Shown: positions 31,200 to 43,033 of the stretch, one piece after another
Position numbering within the stretch: the stretch's first letter is position 1
Layout: each line of letters opens with the position of its first letter
Source of the DNA: Eretmocerus hayati
Taxonomy: Eukaryota > Arthropoda > Insecta > Hymenoptera > Aphelinidae
Direction: 5' to 3'
DNA length: 64,000 bases
NCBI GenBank assembly: GCA_029851415.1
Contig: CM056743.1
Coordinates: 79,130,186-79,194,185 of the forward strand
Notes under the pieces: generated by a model
Databases searched by the model: none
Seen by the model: the letters and a program-made list of their open reading frames with translations, nothing else
What the model was told of the DNA's origin: nothing
Translations under genes and position numbers: made by a program

Positions 31200-31800
31200 A
31201 TTACCACCAGGTGTTTTTCTTCGTCGGAGCTCACGGGAGGTGTTTTTTTCGTCGGGACTTACGAGAGGTGTTTTTTTTTCGTCCACGCTTACGGGAGGTG
31301 TTTTTCTTCGTCCGGGCATACAGTAGGTGTTTTTTTTTCGTCCGGGCATACAGTAGGTGTTATTTTCTCGTCCGGACATACAGCAGGTGTTTTTTTTCTC
31401 GTCGGGGCATACAGCAAGTGTTCTTCTTCGTCGGGGCATACGGCAGGTGTTTTTTTTTCGTCGGGGCATACGGCAGGTGTTTTTCTTCGTCGGGGCATAC
31501 GGCAGGTGTTTTTTCTCGTCGTCGGGGCATACGGCAGGTGTTTTTCTTCGTCGGGGCATACAGCAGGTGTTTTTTTTCGTCGAGGCATACAGCAGGTGTT
31601 TTTCTTCGTCGGGGCATACGGCAGGTGTTTTTCTTCGTCGGGGCATACGGCAGGTGTTTTTCTCCGTCGGGGCATACAGCAGGTGTTTTTTTTTTCGTCG
31701 GGGCATACAGCAGGTGTTTTTCTTCGTCGGGGCATACGGCAGGTGTTTTTTTTCGTCCGGGCATACGGTAGGTGTTCTTTTTCGTCCGGGCTCTCGGCAA
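31200..31800 (-). repeat. 29-31-bp tandem array, right arm of FB-like element
   Basis: Roughly twenty units of the reverse complement of the left array (TCGTCGGGGCATACGGCAGG plus TGTTTTTCT). The period wanders between 29 and 31 because the T-run varies. It is about three times longer than the left arm. Confidence 0.95.
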
Positions 31801-32034
31801 ATGTTACTTTTCGTCGCTACTACGGGCAACGTGTTCATCTTCGCCGGTAGTTACGAGCGGGTGTTACTATTCGTCGGAAGCAACAGCCGAGCGTTATTTA
31901 TCGTCGCTAGTTAAAAATACGTGTTAATCTTCGTCCCGGGATACGGATGGTGTTTCTTTTCATAAATGCATCCAGAAGGTGTTACTCTTCACCGGTAATC
32001 CAGAAAGTGTTTTTCTTCTTCGGGGGCGACGGTA

Positions 32035-33187
32035 TAATGTTTCGGTTTGAAAATTTTTCTGCTCCATTTGGATTTTCTACTGTTAGTTTTTCTTCGAGGT
32101 ACTTTGATAATTTATACATATTTTAGTTTCACGAGTGAATTTGAATACTGAGTCGAGGAATAAGGAACTTTCGTGTTTTTCAATTCTAATTTTAAGTGAT
32201 AGACCAGGTACGATTTATAAAGTAATTATTTTTCCCGAAATTTTTATATGCACGGACTGCGAGTAATAAATTATTGTAAATCGTTCAATATTTGCAATGA
32301 TTCAAACGCTCCGGAAAGAGCTGAGTGGCATGACCGAGCGTGCCCGAGCGCCCGCGTGCATGTGTTGTATCTGTGTGTCATGTTTACAATGACGTTCGAA
32401 ACGAATAACATCATCAACGCACCAAATCTATACTGATAAATAACACTCTCAGAGTAGACAAAAATCACAGAGATCACGAAGTAATAGTTATTGCCGACTT
32501 GCGAGACTTGTCGTCATCATGCGGATCCCGAAGTCAAGTCTAACCTCAAACGTCGTGCGGTCAATGAAGCGGACGACGCGCGGCCAGGCCTCCGCAGCAG
32601 ACGAAGCAAATTAACATGGGATTAGAGCCTGAAAGATTCCTATTGGTTCAGCACCCTGGCAATCGTGACGTCACGATTGTCCGACCAATCAAAATTGTTT
32701 GAGCGCGAATCTAACAATCACGATTCCTCAACGATTTTAATCGTAAATTCTTCAATGTAGACGGCATATGTTCAGCCGAAACTTTTGTAGATAGTCTACA
32801 TTCAGCCTAATAATCAGATTCAGATCAAAAGTAAGCCAAATATTTTTTCATGCAAGTTCCTTATTCGAGACCTTGCTTCTAGTCGTTTTTCGAGTGACAA
32901 ACTTACATTTCTTCCCTTGTATCGCCAGCGTTCTGTTTTCAGCGTTTCTAGTGCTGTTCGTAGCTATTGTTATATCTAGCTATGAAGATTTGTGATAATA
33001 ATGAATGTTAACAATGGTGATTTACTCAAAATTCGAGTCGCATTATCGATCCCGAAAGCTAAAATACGCCTTTTCATTGTAATTTTCGGTGACAAATTAT
33101 GACATCTCGAATCGAGATGTTCACTTCTTTGGAATTCTATCACTACTGAAAGTCATGAATACTGATATTTCTCGGTGTTATCTAAGG
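32035..33187. other. no gene recognised; contains a CRE/CCAAT-type palindrome
   Basis: No coding frame is convincing. A GC-rich patch near 32500-32610 precedes the palindrome listed separately, so this could be a promoter region without a recognised gene. Confidence 0.35.
32641..32688. promoter_or_regulatory. symmetrical CRE plus CCAAT-box cluster
   Basis: An 18-bp perfect palindrome AATCGTGACGTCACGATT (32661-32678) holds a consensus CRE (TGACGTCA). It is flanked on the left by ATTGGT and on the right by ACCAAT, that is, two CCAAT boxes facing each other. This arrangement is typical of promoters bound by CREB/ATF and NF-Y. The downstream gene is unknown. Confidence 0.4.
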
Positions 33188-33240
33188 TGTGACGTGGGGT
33201 GATCGCGACTGAGGATGAGACTCGAAGTTGGGAAAATATA
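33188..33240 (-). repeat. LTR fragment, first part (split LTR)
   Basis: TGTGACGTGGGGTGATCGCG and the following text match the intact LTR at 47181-47434. The match stops at the TA preceding the foldback element and resumes at 43034. Confidence 0.8.
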
Positions 33241-33413
33241 TGAGTCATTCTGGAGCAAGCTGGTCAAAACCGTCACCAAGGGGGTCTTGGAAAAATCCGC
33301 GAAAATTTTTTCCATCAGTACTATGTTGAAGTAGTACGAAAAATTTTTTTTCAGATTTTTCGGCCCCCCTGTGGGCCCCAGAGCCCATGAAAGGGACATT
33401 TTAGGCCCTTTTT
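33241..33413. repeat. foldback element copy 2, detached outer left arm
   Basis: TGAGTCATTCTGGAGCAAGC and the next 150 bases match the outer arm of copy 1 (25960-26130). The arm continues after the inserted unit at 40785. Confidence 0.85.
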
Positions 33414-33529
33414 GCTTCCTCGAAGAGAAAGTATTGTATCGGTGCGAAAATTTTTGCAAAAAAATTTCCCAAATTTCCCATTTTTGACCCCTTAATTGGA
33501 ACAATAGCCGAATGAGAGTTAGCCCATCT

Positions 33530-34860
33530 TATTCTTCTTGCCGAGATCTATAAAATGGTACCCCTACTCTTTCCCCATCTCGAATACAACGCTCTCTGTG
33601 AAATATTTTCAAACACGCATTGCTTATGTCCGTATGTATGTGTGTCTGTATGTTGTCCTCCCTTTGTCACGCGATATCTCCTGAACCCCTATATCAATCC
33701 TCTTCAAACTATGAGGGTTTGTTCTAAATTGATCAGTGATGAGCCCAGTCTCTTGACAGCTCTATACTCTCAATACTCCCTCTCCCACGTTCAACTGATT
33801 GCCTAAATTTCAACACCATTCTCAGACCCTGTTGGTCCGAATGTTCTAACACCTCCGATTCTCAATATAAACGGTCACTCATTGTTGTCCAAGTATTCCT
33901 TGATCGTTCTAAAGAGATTGGTTAATACGAAATTTTGATTCAAATTTTCATCTTTTGAACTGAATTTTTTTATTTCACGTTCTATGTCACTCGAAATTCG
34001 GCCAACGCCTGTATGGATCTCTCTGGAAATTTGACACATTATTCAGCTTCCTTGGGCGGTGGGCCCAGTCATTTTTGACGATCATCTGCCGATCCATATT
34101 GATACAAATAGTCGTGTTTATATGAATTTCACTTCTCGTCTTCAAATTTTTTCATGAAAAGTTTTTGAACTTCACTTTTTTGACCCCCCAGCTCAATCCC
34201 TACCTAAACGAACATTGATTTACTTCATTCTACTTGCCGAGATCTATCAAATGGTACCCCTATACATCCATTTCCGATTACATAGCACAGTCAGTGAATT
34301 ATTTAAAAGTGAACCTTATGTGTGTCCATATGTATGTGTGTAAGCATGTTGTTTTCTCATTGTCATCGTATCTCTCCTAAACCCTTCTACAAATGTCCAT
34401 AAAAATTTCAGGATTTGTTCTCAATGTATTAGTGATGTCCCCATTTCAATGTCAGCTCCTTACTCCTTATAATCCGTATATCAAGAAAAATTGATTAGAA
34501 TAGATTAAGAATCATTTTTGAAACATATTTGTCCAAACGCTTCAGCATCCAATTAGAACATATAAACCTTTCTGTGATCGACTTAAAATATCTTTTCCCA
34601 TTCTGAATACATTAGTTGATACGAATTTTTGATCATAGTTTCCTTTTTCAAAAAAAGTAATTTTTCAATCTCTAGTTTCATGATACTTGTAATCTTACAA
34701 AGGCCATTCGTGGATCTTTTGAAAATTCTGAGTCGTGACTCAACTTTCTCGTTCCATGAGCCCTGTTGCTTTCAAGAATCAGTTTCAGATCCAGATTTAC
34801 CCGAGAAATATTTCTCTCTTCAATTTGGAATTTTCTCTCACTACAAAATGAATGCGTAGT
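33530..34860 (+). repeat. diverged tandem duplication, about 695-bp unit, two copies
   Basis: TTGCCGAGATCTATAAAATG and the following text at 33536 recur in diverged form at about 34231. Later shared phrases (GTCCGTATGTATGTGTGT, TCTCCTAAACCC) keep the same order. No coding frame. Confidence 0.75.
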
Positions 34861-36394
34861 CATTTATTGAAAATAATAGAATCTGGAGTGATAAGTGAAT
34901 TCCCATGCGAGTGATTGATATGAATATAAGGTTTGTGATTGTTATCACAAAGGTGAAAAAATTTTATCTCCGATAATGAAAGTTAATGACAAAAAGTTGG
35001 ATTCGAATTCGAATGAATATTATCTAAATTAAGAGACATTCAGGGTCCCCTCCCCTCCCCAAAATCCCTGTATCAGGGTTGCCAACATCATGTTACAAAT
35101 GTCCCTAGGCGAGATCAAATGTCCCTAGATCCTTCCGCGATGTATAGAACACGTGTTTTAGTGTCGTTTACGAATTTTTGACGTGTCTTTGAATTTTTTG
35201 TATATGGATTTTCGATTTTATCATATGTATTTATAAGTTGATATTATATATTCGATTTGCTGCTAATTCTTGCCGTGAAAACGGTTGCTGATCGGTCTCA
35301 CGGAGCCCTTTCGAACACTGCCCAAGCTTCCGAATCCGTTGGCGAAGGTTAGGAGCAATCGATTTTTTTGAAATTTGTTTAGATATTCGTATTACGTACA
35401 TGAAGGGGAAGATTTTATAGCTTTTTCAGATGACTTTTTTAAGAAATCGAGACACCGTCATTGTCAGCATCGAAGGTAGCCGAGTAACTTTTTACGGTTT
35501 ACGGGGCTGCGTCACCTTCAGATGTGACGTTATTCTGGTGTTCGAAATTGATTTATTTGAATTGTTTCTCAATATCTTTTTTCTTCGGTATTCGAGATAG
35601 GACAATCCTCATTATGTGAAGGTTAAACTGATTGTTGTGGAAAATGGATATGATAACATTCGATTTTTCTGAGTAACAGATTGTATGATGAAGATTGGAA
35701 AATTATTGAATCGTCCACAGTCGAATGGACATTTTTTTGAACCCTGCGATTGTTTGGAATGATATTAAAACTAAGGATTTGACATTGAAAAGAATGATTG
35801 GTCTAATATAATAAAAGTTAATTGAATTGAAAAGACTGCAAAATTTACTGTACATTCATCTAAAATGTTCTGAAGATGGAATTGAACAATTACTTGGAAT
35901 GTGAAAGATTGCCAAGCCACTTGGTGAAATGCTATGTCGGTCCTTCTCGAATGCTTATATTAGAAAGATTGGATTAACACGGGGGAGGGGGGGAGTGATT
36001 GGAGGAATATTAACAACGAGATCGTTATGTTCTTCAATTAGAGAAAAATGAACTTTAGGATTCACTAAATTCATCGTCGTTTGAGGCGAAAAACTAGTTT
36101 GTTACTGAATTTTCGAAAATGAAAAGTGACTGTTTAGACTGAGCCTAATATATCTCGATCAATGAAGTCGTAAAGTGAGAATTAAATCGATTTATGGTGA
36201 TCGTTCATGATTCGCATTGACATAAGACTATCATCAATGCTTTTTCAGATCATCGAAGTTTTTCACATGGAACAATAAATCGGAGAAATTGAATTTTAGA
36301 AGACTTCTTGATTGAAGAGGTGATTTGAATTTTACTATATTTAAGAAACTTCATAGTTTATCATTCCCGTTGTGAGTATATGAGGTGAAATTGA
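34861..36394. other. no recognisable feature
   Basis: AT-rich sequence with scattered short G-runs (for example about 35980-35995). No frame, repeat or element end was identified. Confidence 0.4.
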
Positions 36395-36800
36395 CGTGTG
36401 ATTGTAAAGTATCTTCTGTTTTGAGTAGCAATGTAACTCTTCAGCACAGAAGTTAAAGGAGACATATTCAGATGATACTGACACGCTATTTGGTTTTCCA
36501 ATATCGGGCCGAAAAATCGATATTCAGAACAGAGGAAATCCAGTAACCCCATTTTGAAGAGCGGCGTTAGTTTACTGTATTATTTTCACCATCTCTAGTG
36601 AGTTTGACTCTTTTATATTTACACTAGCTAGGCAACAGTAATTTGTACTCTGTCGATCTCAGAGATGAAAGTCCCGATCTCTATATGAGCCATGGCATCA
36701 TACAGTCTTGTTGCAACTTGTAAATATATAATCGATGCTCACAGAGGTGTGAGGAGTGTGATGTTGTTGTGGAGTTTCTGAAAAATATGTGTAACGGGTT
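36395..36800 (+). repeat. direct repeat, copy A (about 400 bp)
   Basis: Closely similar to 37607-38005, with shared phrases such as GACACGCTATTTGGTTTTCC and GCTAGGCAACAGTAATTTGT. The two copies lie about 1,210 bp apart in the same orientation. They lack TG...CA ends, so they are not obvious LTRs. Confidence 0.85.
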
Positions 36801-37606
36801 GGATTGATTTTTTGTATAGGCAAAATTAGTTTGGATATAACTGAACGATCAAAGACTCGTATTTGAAATCTGGATTGTTGAGACGAACGACTTCATTTTA
36901 TCAAGATATATGAAACTTCTGATAAATACTTCGTAAGCGTTTGTTGATCTTTTCACAATTGAAATCAAACAAGTTCCGGAAAAGCCACAACTGACCAGAA
37001 AATCTAATGTGATGTGTTGGTTTTTTTGAAGTTAACGTTACTTCATAATTTATCTTTGATTTTTTTGGAATCGGGATTGAAAAATTTGTGAAATTCAAAA
37101 ATGATTGAAAGAACTAATGTAATCATATGCTGTGCTTTCCTTGAACAGCTTTTGATAGAAGGAGTGAATGGACACAGGGGGTGGTTGGGGACGTCTCCCC
37201 AACCAGATCGTATTTTTTTATTCAATTCTTTAAGATTCAGAAATTGACATAGTATGATTACATATGAAATTGATGTGGCATACAGCACGTACAAAGTATT
37301 TCTTACGACTAAAATACAAATATCTTATTTCAACTAGTATTCAGAATGTAATATTATCTCAATTTGTTAGAATCCATTGAGTTGAGTTATACTCTAATAT
37401 TTGGTATTAATTCAATTTATTCATAATCGTTGATATTACTCTATTTAATTGAATGTCTAATTCTTCAGAAACTGATCTATGTATCATATATTGTTCCATT
37501 GAAGATTTCATAATGATGATGAATTGATTGAAATCAATATATACTCATATAGATCAATCTCTCTTGGCTCGTGTTCACGAAAAGATGTGAGGGTGTAATT
37601 GTATAG

Positions 37607-38005
37607 TATTTTTTGTTTTGAGTAGTTATTTGACTCTTCATCACAGAAATTGAAGGAGACATGTTCAGATGAAACTGACACGCTATTTGGTTTTCCAATA
37701 TCGGGCCGAAAAATCAATGTTCAGAACAGAGGAAATCCAACAATTCTATTTCGAAGAGCTGCGTTAGTATATTGTGCTGTTTTAACATCTCCAGTGAGTC
37801 TGACTCTCTTATATTTACAGTAGCTAGGCAACAGTAATTTGTACTCTGTCGATCTCGGAGATGAAAGTCTCGATCTCTATGCGAGCTATGGCATCATACA
37901 GTACTGTTGCAACTTGTAAATATAATCGATGCTCACAGAGGTGTGAGGAGTGTGATGTTGTTGTGAGGATTTTTAGAAGAATGTGTGACGGGGATAACTG
38001 GATCT
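37607..38005 (+). repeat. direct repeat, copy B (about 400 bp)
   Basis: Partner of 36395-36800. Sequence between and before the copies has diverged, suggesting an old 1.2-kb tandem duplication of which this part stayed similar. Confidence 0.85.
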
Positions 38006-38715
38006 TTCATAGCGACAATATTGGCTCGAGTTGAATGATGTGAGCAGGCTACACATCGAAATATTTCAATTGTATTTCATGATTTTATCAATGACTCGAA
38101 TATCTAAGCAAAATATGGAAAGACAAATAACATTAATAATCTTCATTGAAATAATATAAATGACAACTGTACTACGTTTTCGAGTGATTTAAATAGTCGT
38201 AGTGAAAATTTGAAGAATATTCATGCATGTCTGTACAACTAATCAAAAGTTATATTCGGTTGTCTTGTAAAAGGGGTGGATGATTTTAACTAACATTTTG
38301 AAGTACCGCATCTCGATTGGATTGTATCTTGGTTTGGAGTTGGATTGGTGTTCTCGATGAACAGCGGTATTTTCATTTCCTGGTCCATATGATCGTGTTG
38401 TACTTCCACGTTTGACAACTTGCGTTGGAACGGCTGTGGATGATTAGGAACCGATCGTTTTCTCATATTGTAGTCGGGAGATCTTGGTATGACTCCAACT
38501 GACCCTGTGAAGAAAATAAGGAAGGAAGAGAATACGTCCAATGTTGAACAGTAGTTCTCGTTACATGAATCAAGATGATCTATTAGAGATTTGTTATTGT
38601 TCCAATATTTCCCGATCAAGAAATGTTTAGGCGATAAACATGCAGTAAATGAAGGAAGTAGAAACGGATGTTATTGGTTTATGATTTCTGATTCAATTTG
38701 GAATAATTCATTCAC

Positions 38716-39560
38716 CTCCTGTGACTGTTGAACTGCACTTGTTGATGATGTCTCTTTCGTAGAGGCGCGTGGCTGATAGATTGCGTCTGAAGCGGCGTCA
38801 GCATGTCTGGCATCGCTCCGGTCCTGTCTGATATATGGGGGTCGACTGAAACTGTGCCTGTAAGGCAAAAGAGAAAGGAATAAAATACGTTCAATATTAT
38901 ACAGTAGTTCTTGTGACGAGAATCAAGACAATATATCATAGATTTCTTATCATTATTTCTTGATGAAGAAATGTTTAGGCGATGAACATGCAGTGAATGA
39001 AGAAAGTAGAAACGATGAATATCGGTTTATAATTCCTGATTTAATGTGAAATAATTTACTTACCCTCTGTCATTGTTGAATTGCACTTGGTGATAATGTC
39101 TTCTTCGTAAAGGCGCGCGGCTGAATGAGAGCGTCCAAAGTGGCATCTGCATGTCTGGAGTCGCTCCGCTCCCGTCTGATGTATGGAGAAGACTGATGGC
39201 GAGCAGCGGGTGCGCGTCAACCTCTTCGCTATAGAGCCTCGTGGCTGAGTGTGCGCAGACAAGTTGGCGTCCGCAGGTCTGCCTTTTCCCGCTCCTGTCC
39301 GATGTCCGGGGAAGACTGAAGGCGAGCAGCAGACCTGCCTTCATTTTTTCACTATAGAGGCTGTAGATGAGTGCGCGCGGTCAGGTCGGCGTCTGCGTGT
39401 CTGCCTCGTTCCGCACCCATCCGATACACAGGAGAAATAATTGGCGCTCAGCAAGCTCCCGTGTATGACTCGTTTGTAGAGGAGCGCGGCTAGATGAGCG
39501 CGACCGAGGTGCCGTCTGCATGTCCGGCGACGGTTGCGTTTATATGAATGTGTGTGCCGC
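38716..39560 (-). repeat. GC-rich tandem array, about 123-bp unit, with splice-like signals
   Basis: A GC-rich unit recurs near 38757, 39107, 39231, 39353 and 39477 (landmark GTAGAGGCGCGTGGCTGA, in variants). The gap between the first two is larger (about 350 bp) because AT-rich spacer sequence intervenes. On the minus strand the spacer is framed by a donor (AGAGG|GTAAGT, GT at 39063) and an acceptor (TTGCCTTACAG|G, exon from 38857), and a further donor sits at 38715. Several frames stay open across units, but no protein family was recognised and the frames do not agree downstream. Confidence 0.7.
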
Positions 39561-39711
39561 GTATGCATGCCGTAGCGGATGCGCAGCGTGCAAGTTTCCC
39601 GCTATCGCCTGCATGTTTTTCTTTGGAGATCTAGATTTTTCAATGCGAATTAATTTATTTCAAGATCATGACATGGTGAGTAACTTTGATCACTGCAAAA
39701 AACCGTAGTTT

Positions 39712-40318
39712 CTTGACAATCGGGCTAACTCTAGATCAAACAGATTATTTCTTGTACTCCGATAATCCTCGATTTTGAGATTTGTGGTTGGGGTCATGAG
39801 ATTTTCAAAATTCCCTACATCACTCTCTGGATTATCGTACATGGAGGACCAGAAATTTCTGGATGAGATTAGAACTTTGTGTAAGCGGATTTTTGAATTC
39901 AAATACAGATTGTGATCACGATTCAGAGGACTTCTTGAAACACCTCATTCATTGTTCGAGCCTTCGTTTCAACTTCAGAAAACTTAGATTGAGTCTATAA
40001 TACTTCCCTGAATACAAATTTATTACATAAAGACAGACACAGAGCATTACCATGCCCGTTATCGAGGGTTTAACGTTTAATTGATCTAGTGTTTTGTAAC
40101 TACCCCAACCAGGGGGTCTAACTTTGAAAACATCTCAAATGCTCATAACTTCCGCTCACAACATTCATTGGACTCTGCTGCGGCGCAATCAAAAGCTCAG
40201 ACAATAAGCTTTCAATTGAATCTAGACATGATGCCATTATAATGTGAGACGTACAAGTTACAGGGAATTTACGAGCAAAATTACAAAAAATGTCCATAGT
40301 TCTCCCTGGTTAACGGTA
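39712..40318 (+). mobile_element. pogo-like non-autonomous copy
   Basis: The right half (about 40105-40318) is clearly homologous to 17490-17712, including CTCTGCTGCGGCGCAATC and the GGTTAACGGTA end. The left end (GACAATCGGGCTAACTCTAG) is a diverged version of the left end at 15323. Length about 600 bp; no transposase. Confidence 0.6.
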
Positions 40319-42413
40319 CTTCATGTTCATGTAGTATTACGCCTCTAAATGATTATTTATTCCTTCGTCTGTAGGTCAGACTGAGAACCAATCACTCAAA
40401 CCCAAACGAGAACTTCAAAAGGTCAGTTTGAGATAATATAATGAAAAACAATAAGAAATTACCCGCATCTAAATGGAATGCTAGATACATTTTAGAAAAC
40501 TGAATAATCGATTAACGAAATGATAATATGCAATTCAAATAGATGTTGATCTTGGGTTTTCAAAACACCAGAGCCACCACCGAATTCGAATGAAATTTCG
40601 ATCATTACTCAATTTACTGATGCATTTTTAGAGTCCCGTACCTTTTCCTGAAACATTTACAAGCCGAGCAACGCGAGGCAGTTTGCTAGTAAAGAATTAA
40701 TCGATACAAGTTTTCATGGTTTTCAATGATTGAACGGTTAACAGGAAACGAGAAAGCATTCTGCAAATGTCTTTTTGCAGCGTATTTAGCCTAGTCTAGG
40801 AAAATCATAGTTCCAACGCAATTCAATATTTTTCAACGTACTTGGGCGCATTTTTTTGTGAAGACTAGTACTTTTGAAAAAATAAAATTGTCCAAGGCCA
40901 CTTAGTGAGCCTGACGACTTCTGCAAGCTAATTATTGAGAGCTAATTTTAGCGATTTTTGGGCCTGCTTCAAAGCGATCTAGCTCCTACTAGACATGTGA
41001 TAATCGACTTCTGCAGGTGGTCATTTTGAAGGTCTTGGAAAAACCTACAATTTGACCACCTGCAGGAGTCGATTATCGTACTTTTTATAGGAGCTATAGC
41101 CGATACAAGTTGAGCTATTTACGAAAAAGTCGAAAATTCAGGACTCGATTCCAAGAATATATCTTAATTTCTTTTCACCAAACTTGTGCGAGAATATTTT
41201 TTCAGACATCTTCTTTCAGTAGAAAAAATTTGGCGGAGGTTTTTTTTTTTTTGCCGAGCGTTACAAAATGCCGCATTTCGTGGTTTTAGCAAAAACGGCA
41301 TCTTTGACCACTGTCACATATGCTCCCATCTGGACTGATGGGCACCAATCTGTGTGAAAGTACTCCCCAGAGTATCCCCAAATACGTGTAAGAAGTTGCG
41401 GGGACAAGGCTCCATCCAGGAGCGAGCTGTAGGTTCTATTTACCGTGTTAAAAATAGGCATTATTTTGGCTATCCGAGCGTAAGCGACGGAGAGCAGGAT
41501 TTTACTTGTTCTGGCTCACAAATGAGATAATAGGCTAGAATGAGGATCCAAACATACTCTTCCGACTCAAAATGACCATCTAAACACAATCTCGGGGTCA
41601 GTTTTGCTCTAAATAGTCGTCCCTCTGCCCCTTAAGAACTTAGATTCTGTCGACGGGTTCTGACACCGTTAAGGCACTAGACGACATTCTAGAGCCGAAC
41701 TGACCTCGGAATTGTGTTCAAATGATCATTTTGAGTCGGAAAAGTATGTTTGGATCCTCATTCTAGCCCATTATCTTATTTGTAAGCCAGAACGAGTGAA
41801 ATCATGCTCTCAGTCGCTTACGCTCGAATAGCCAAAATAATGCCTGTTTTTGACACGGTAAATAGAACCTACAGCTCGCTCCTGGCTGGAGGCTCGTCCC
41901 CGTAACTTCTTATACGTACTTGGGGGGACTTTGGGGAGTACCTTCACACAGATTGGTGCACATCAGTCCAGATGGGAGCATATGTGACCGTGGTCGAAGA
42001 TGCCGTTTTTGCTAAAACCACGAAATGCGGCATTTTGTAACGCTCGGCAAAAAAAAAATAAAAAAAAATAACCCCCGCCAAATTTTATTCTCTGAAAGTA
42101 GATGTCTGAAAAAACATTTTCGCATAAGTTTGGTGGAAAAAAATTAAGATATATGTTTGGAATCGAGTCGTGAATTTTCGACTATTTCGTAAATAGCTCA
42201 ACTTGTATCGGCTATAGCTCCTATAAAAAGTACGATAATCGACTCCTGCAGGTGGTCAAATTGTAGGTTTTTCCAAGACCTTCAAAATGACCACCTGCAG
42301 AAGTCGATTTCCACATGTCTAGTAGGAGCTAGATCGCTTTGAAGCAGGCCCAAGAATCGCTAAAATTTGCTCTCAATAATTAGCTTGCAGAAGTCGTCAG
42401 GCTCACTAACAAA

Positions 42414-42734
42414 GGGAGGACCTGACCTTTGGACCACCAATCTTTTCCAATATTTTTTCACAGTTTTGTGCCACCTAGAATATGAAGAATCCAGAGTAAC
42501 TCCGTCAAATGGGCCTTCTGTCCAGAGCTACAAGCAAAAATTCTAGCGTTGTCAGTATATCTATATATATCACTTTTTAACATGGACCTATATGGGCAAT
42601 GTTAATGTCATGGGCTGTAACTTTGAACAGAAGGCCCATTTGACGGAGTTACTCTGGATTCTTTATATTCTAAGTACTATCAAACTGTAAAAGGAGCTTC
42701 GAAAGGATTGGTGATCCAAAGGTCTGGTCCTCCC
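42414..42734. mobile_element. 321-bp palindromic MITE in the foldback arm
   Basis: The ends GGGAGGACCTGACCTTTGGA and their imperfect reverse complement enclose an inner hairpin (GTAACTCCGTCAAATGGGCC and its mirror near 42635-42660). The other foldback arms are continuous at this point, which proves insertion. Confidence 0.8.
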
Positions 42735-43033
42735 CTAGCAAGTGGCCTTGGACAATTTTTTTTTCAAAAGTACTAGTCGTGACGAGAAAAATGCGCCCAA
42801 GTTCGTTGGAAAATATTGAATTGCGTTGGAACTATGATTTTCCTAGAATAGGCTAAAAAAAGGGCCTAAAATGGCCCCTTCATGGGCCCTGGGCCCACAG
42901 GGAGGGCCGAAAAAATCTGAAAAAAATATTTTTGTACTACTTCAACATAGTACTGATGGAAAAAAAATTTTGCGGATTTTTCCCAGACCCTCCTGGTGAC
43001 GGTTTCGTCCAGCTTGCTCCAGAATGACTCTCA

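Larger units (their letters stand above)
29156..32034. mobile_element. FB-like transposon with tandem-repeat terminal arms
   Basis: Terminal inverted repeats of about 30 bp match at both ends (core CGTCGCCCCCGAAGAAGAAA at 29159 and reversed ending near 32031). Next to each lie degenerate, then regular, tandem repeats in opposite orientation: about 29337-29520 on the left and about 31200-31800 on the right. This layout, inverted terminal arms built of short tandem repeats, is that of Drosophila foldback (FB) elements. The interior of about 1.6 kb has no long frame but several exon-like minus-strand pieces. The relationship to FB/Mutator-type elements rests on structure, not on a recognised transposase. 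Confidence 0.75.
33414..40784. mobile_element. 7.4-kb unit inserted in the foldback arm
   Basis: The unit is defined by loss and return of foldback-arm sequence. It starts near GCTTCCTCGAAGAGAAAGTA and ends near AGCATTCTGCAAATGTC. Inside are a 695-bp duplicated segment, a 400-bp direct repeat, a GC-rich tandem array, a pogo-like copy, and near the right end a CCGAGCAACGCGAGGC phrase. No long reading frame is present. No perfect terminal inverted repeats or clean target duplication were found, so its class is unknown. It may be several insertions. Confidence 0.5.
33241..43033. mobile_element. foldback element copy 2, interrupted
   Basis: Ends match copy 1 and are flanked by TA (33239-33240 and 43034-43035). 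The arm pieces are 33241-33413, 40785 to about 41655, and about 41690-43033. Two insertions break it: a 7.4-kb unit in the left arm (33414-40784) and a 321-bp MITE in the right arm (42414-42734). It sits inside an LTR: removing it and one TA joins the two LTR halves as in the uninterrupted copy. Confidence 0.85.

Noticed and set aside
31164..31850. Long open frames on both strands (up to 228 codons)
   Set aside because: They arise because the 29-31-bp repeat unit lacks stops in most frames. The translated text is purely repetitive and occurs in several frames at once.
36395..38005. Direct 400-bp repeats as a pair of LTRs
   Set aside because: No TG...CA ends, no primer site or purine tract next to them, and the region between is only 0.8 kb without retroelement motifs.
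38290..38619. 109-codon minus-strand frame as last exon of a gene running from 39560
   Set aside because: The acceptor at 38505 is good, but the open frame does not agree with the phase delivered by the upstream exon candidates, so no gene model was made.
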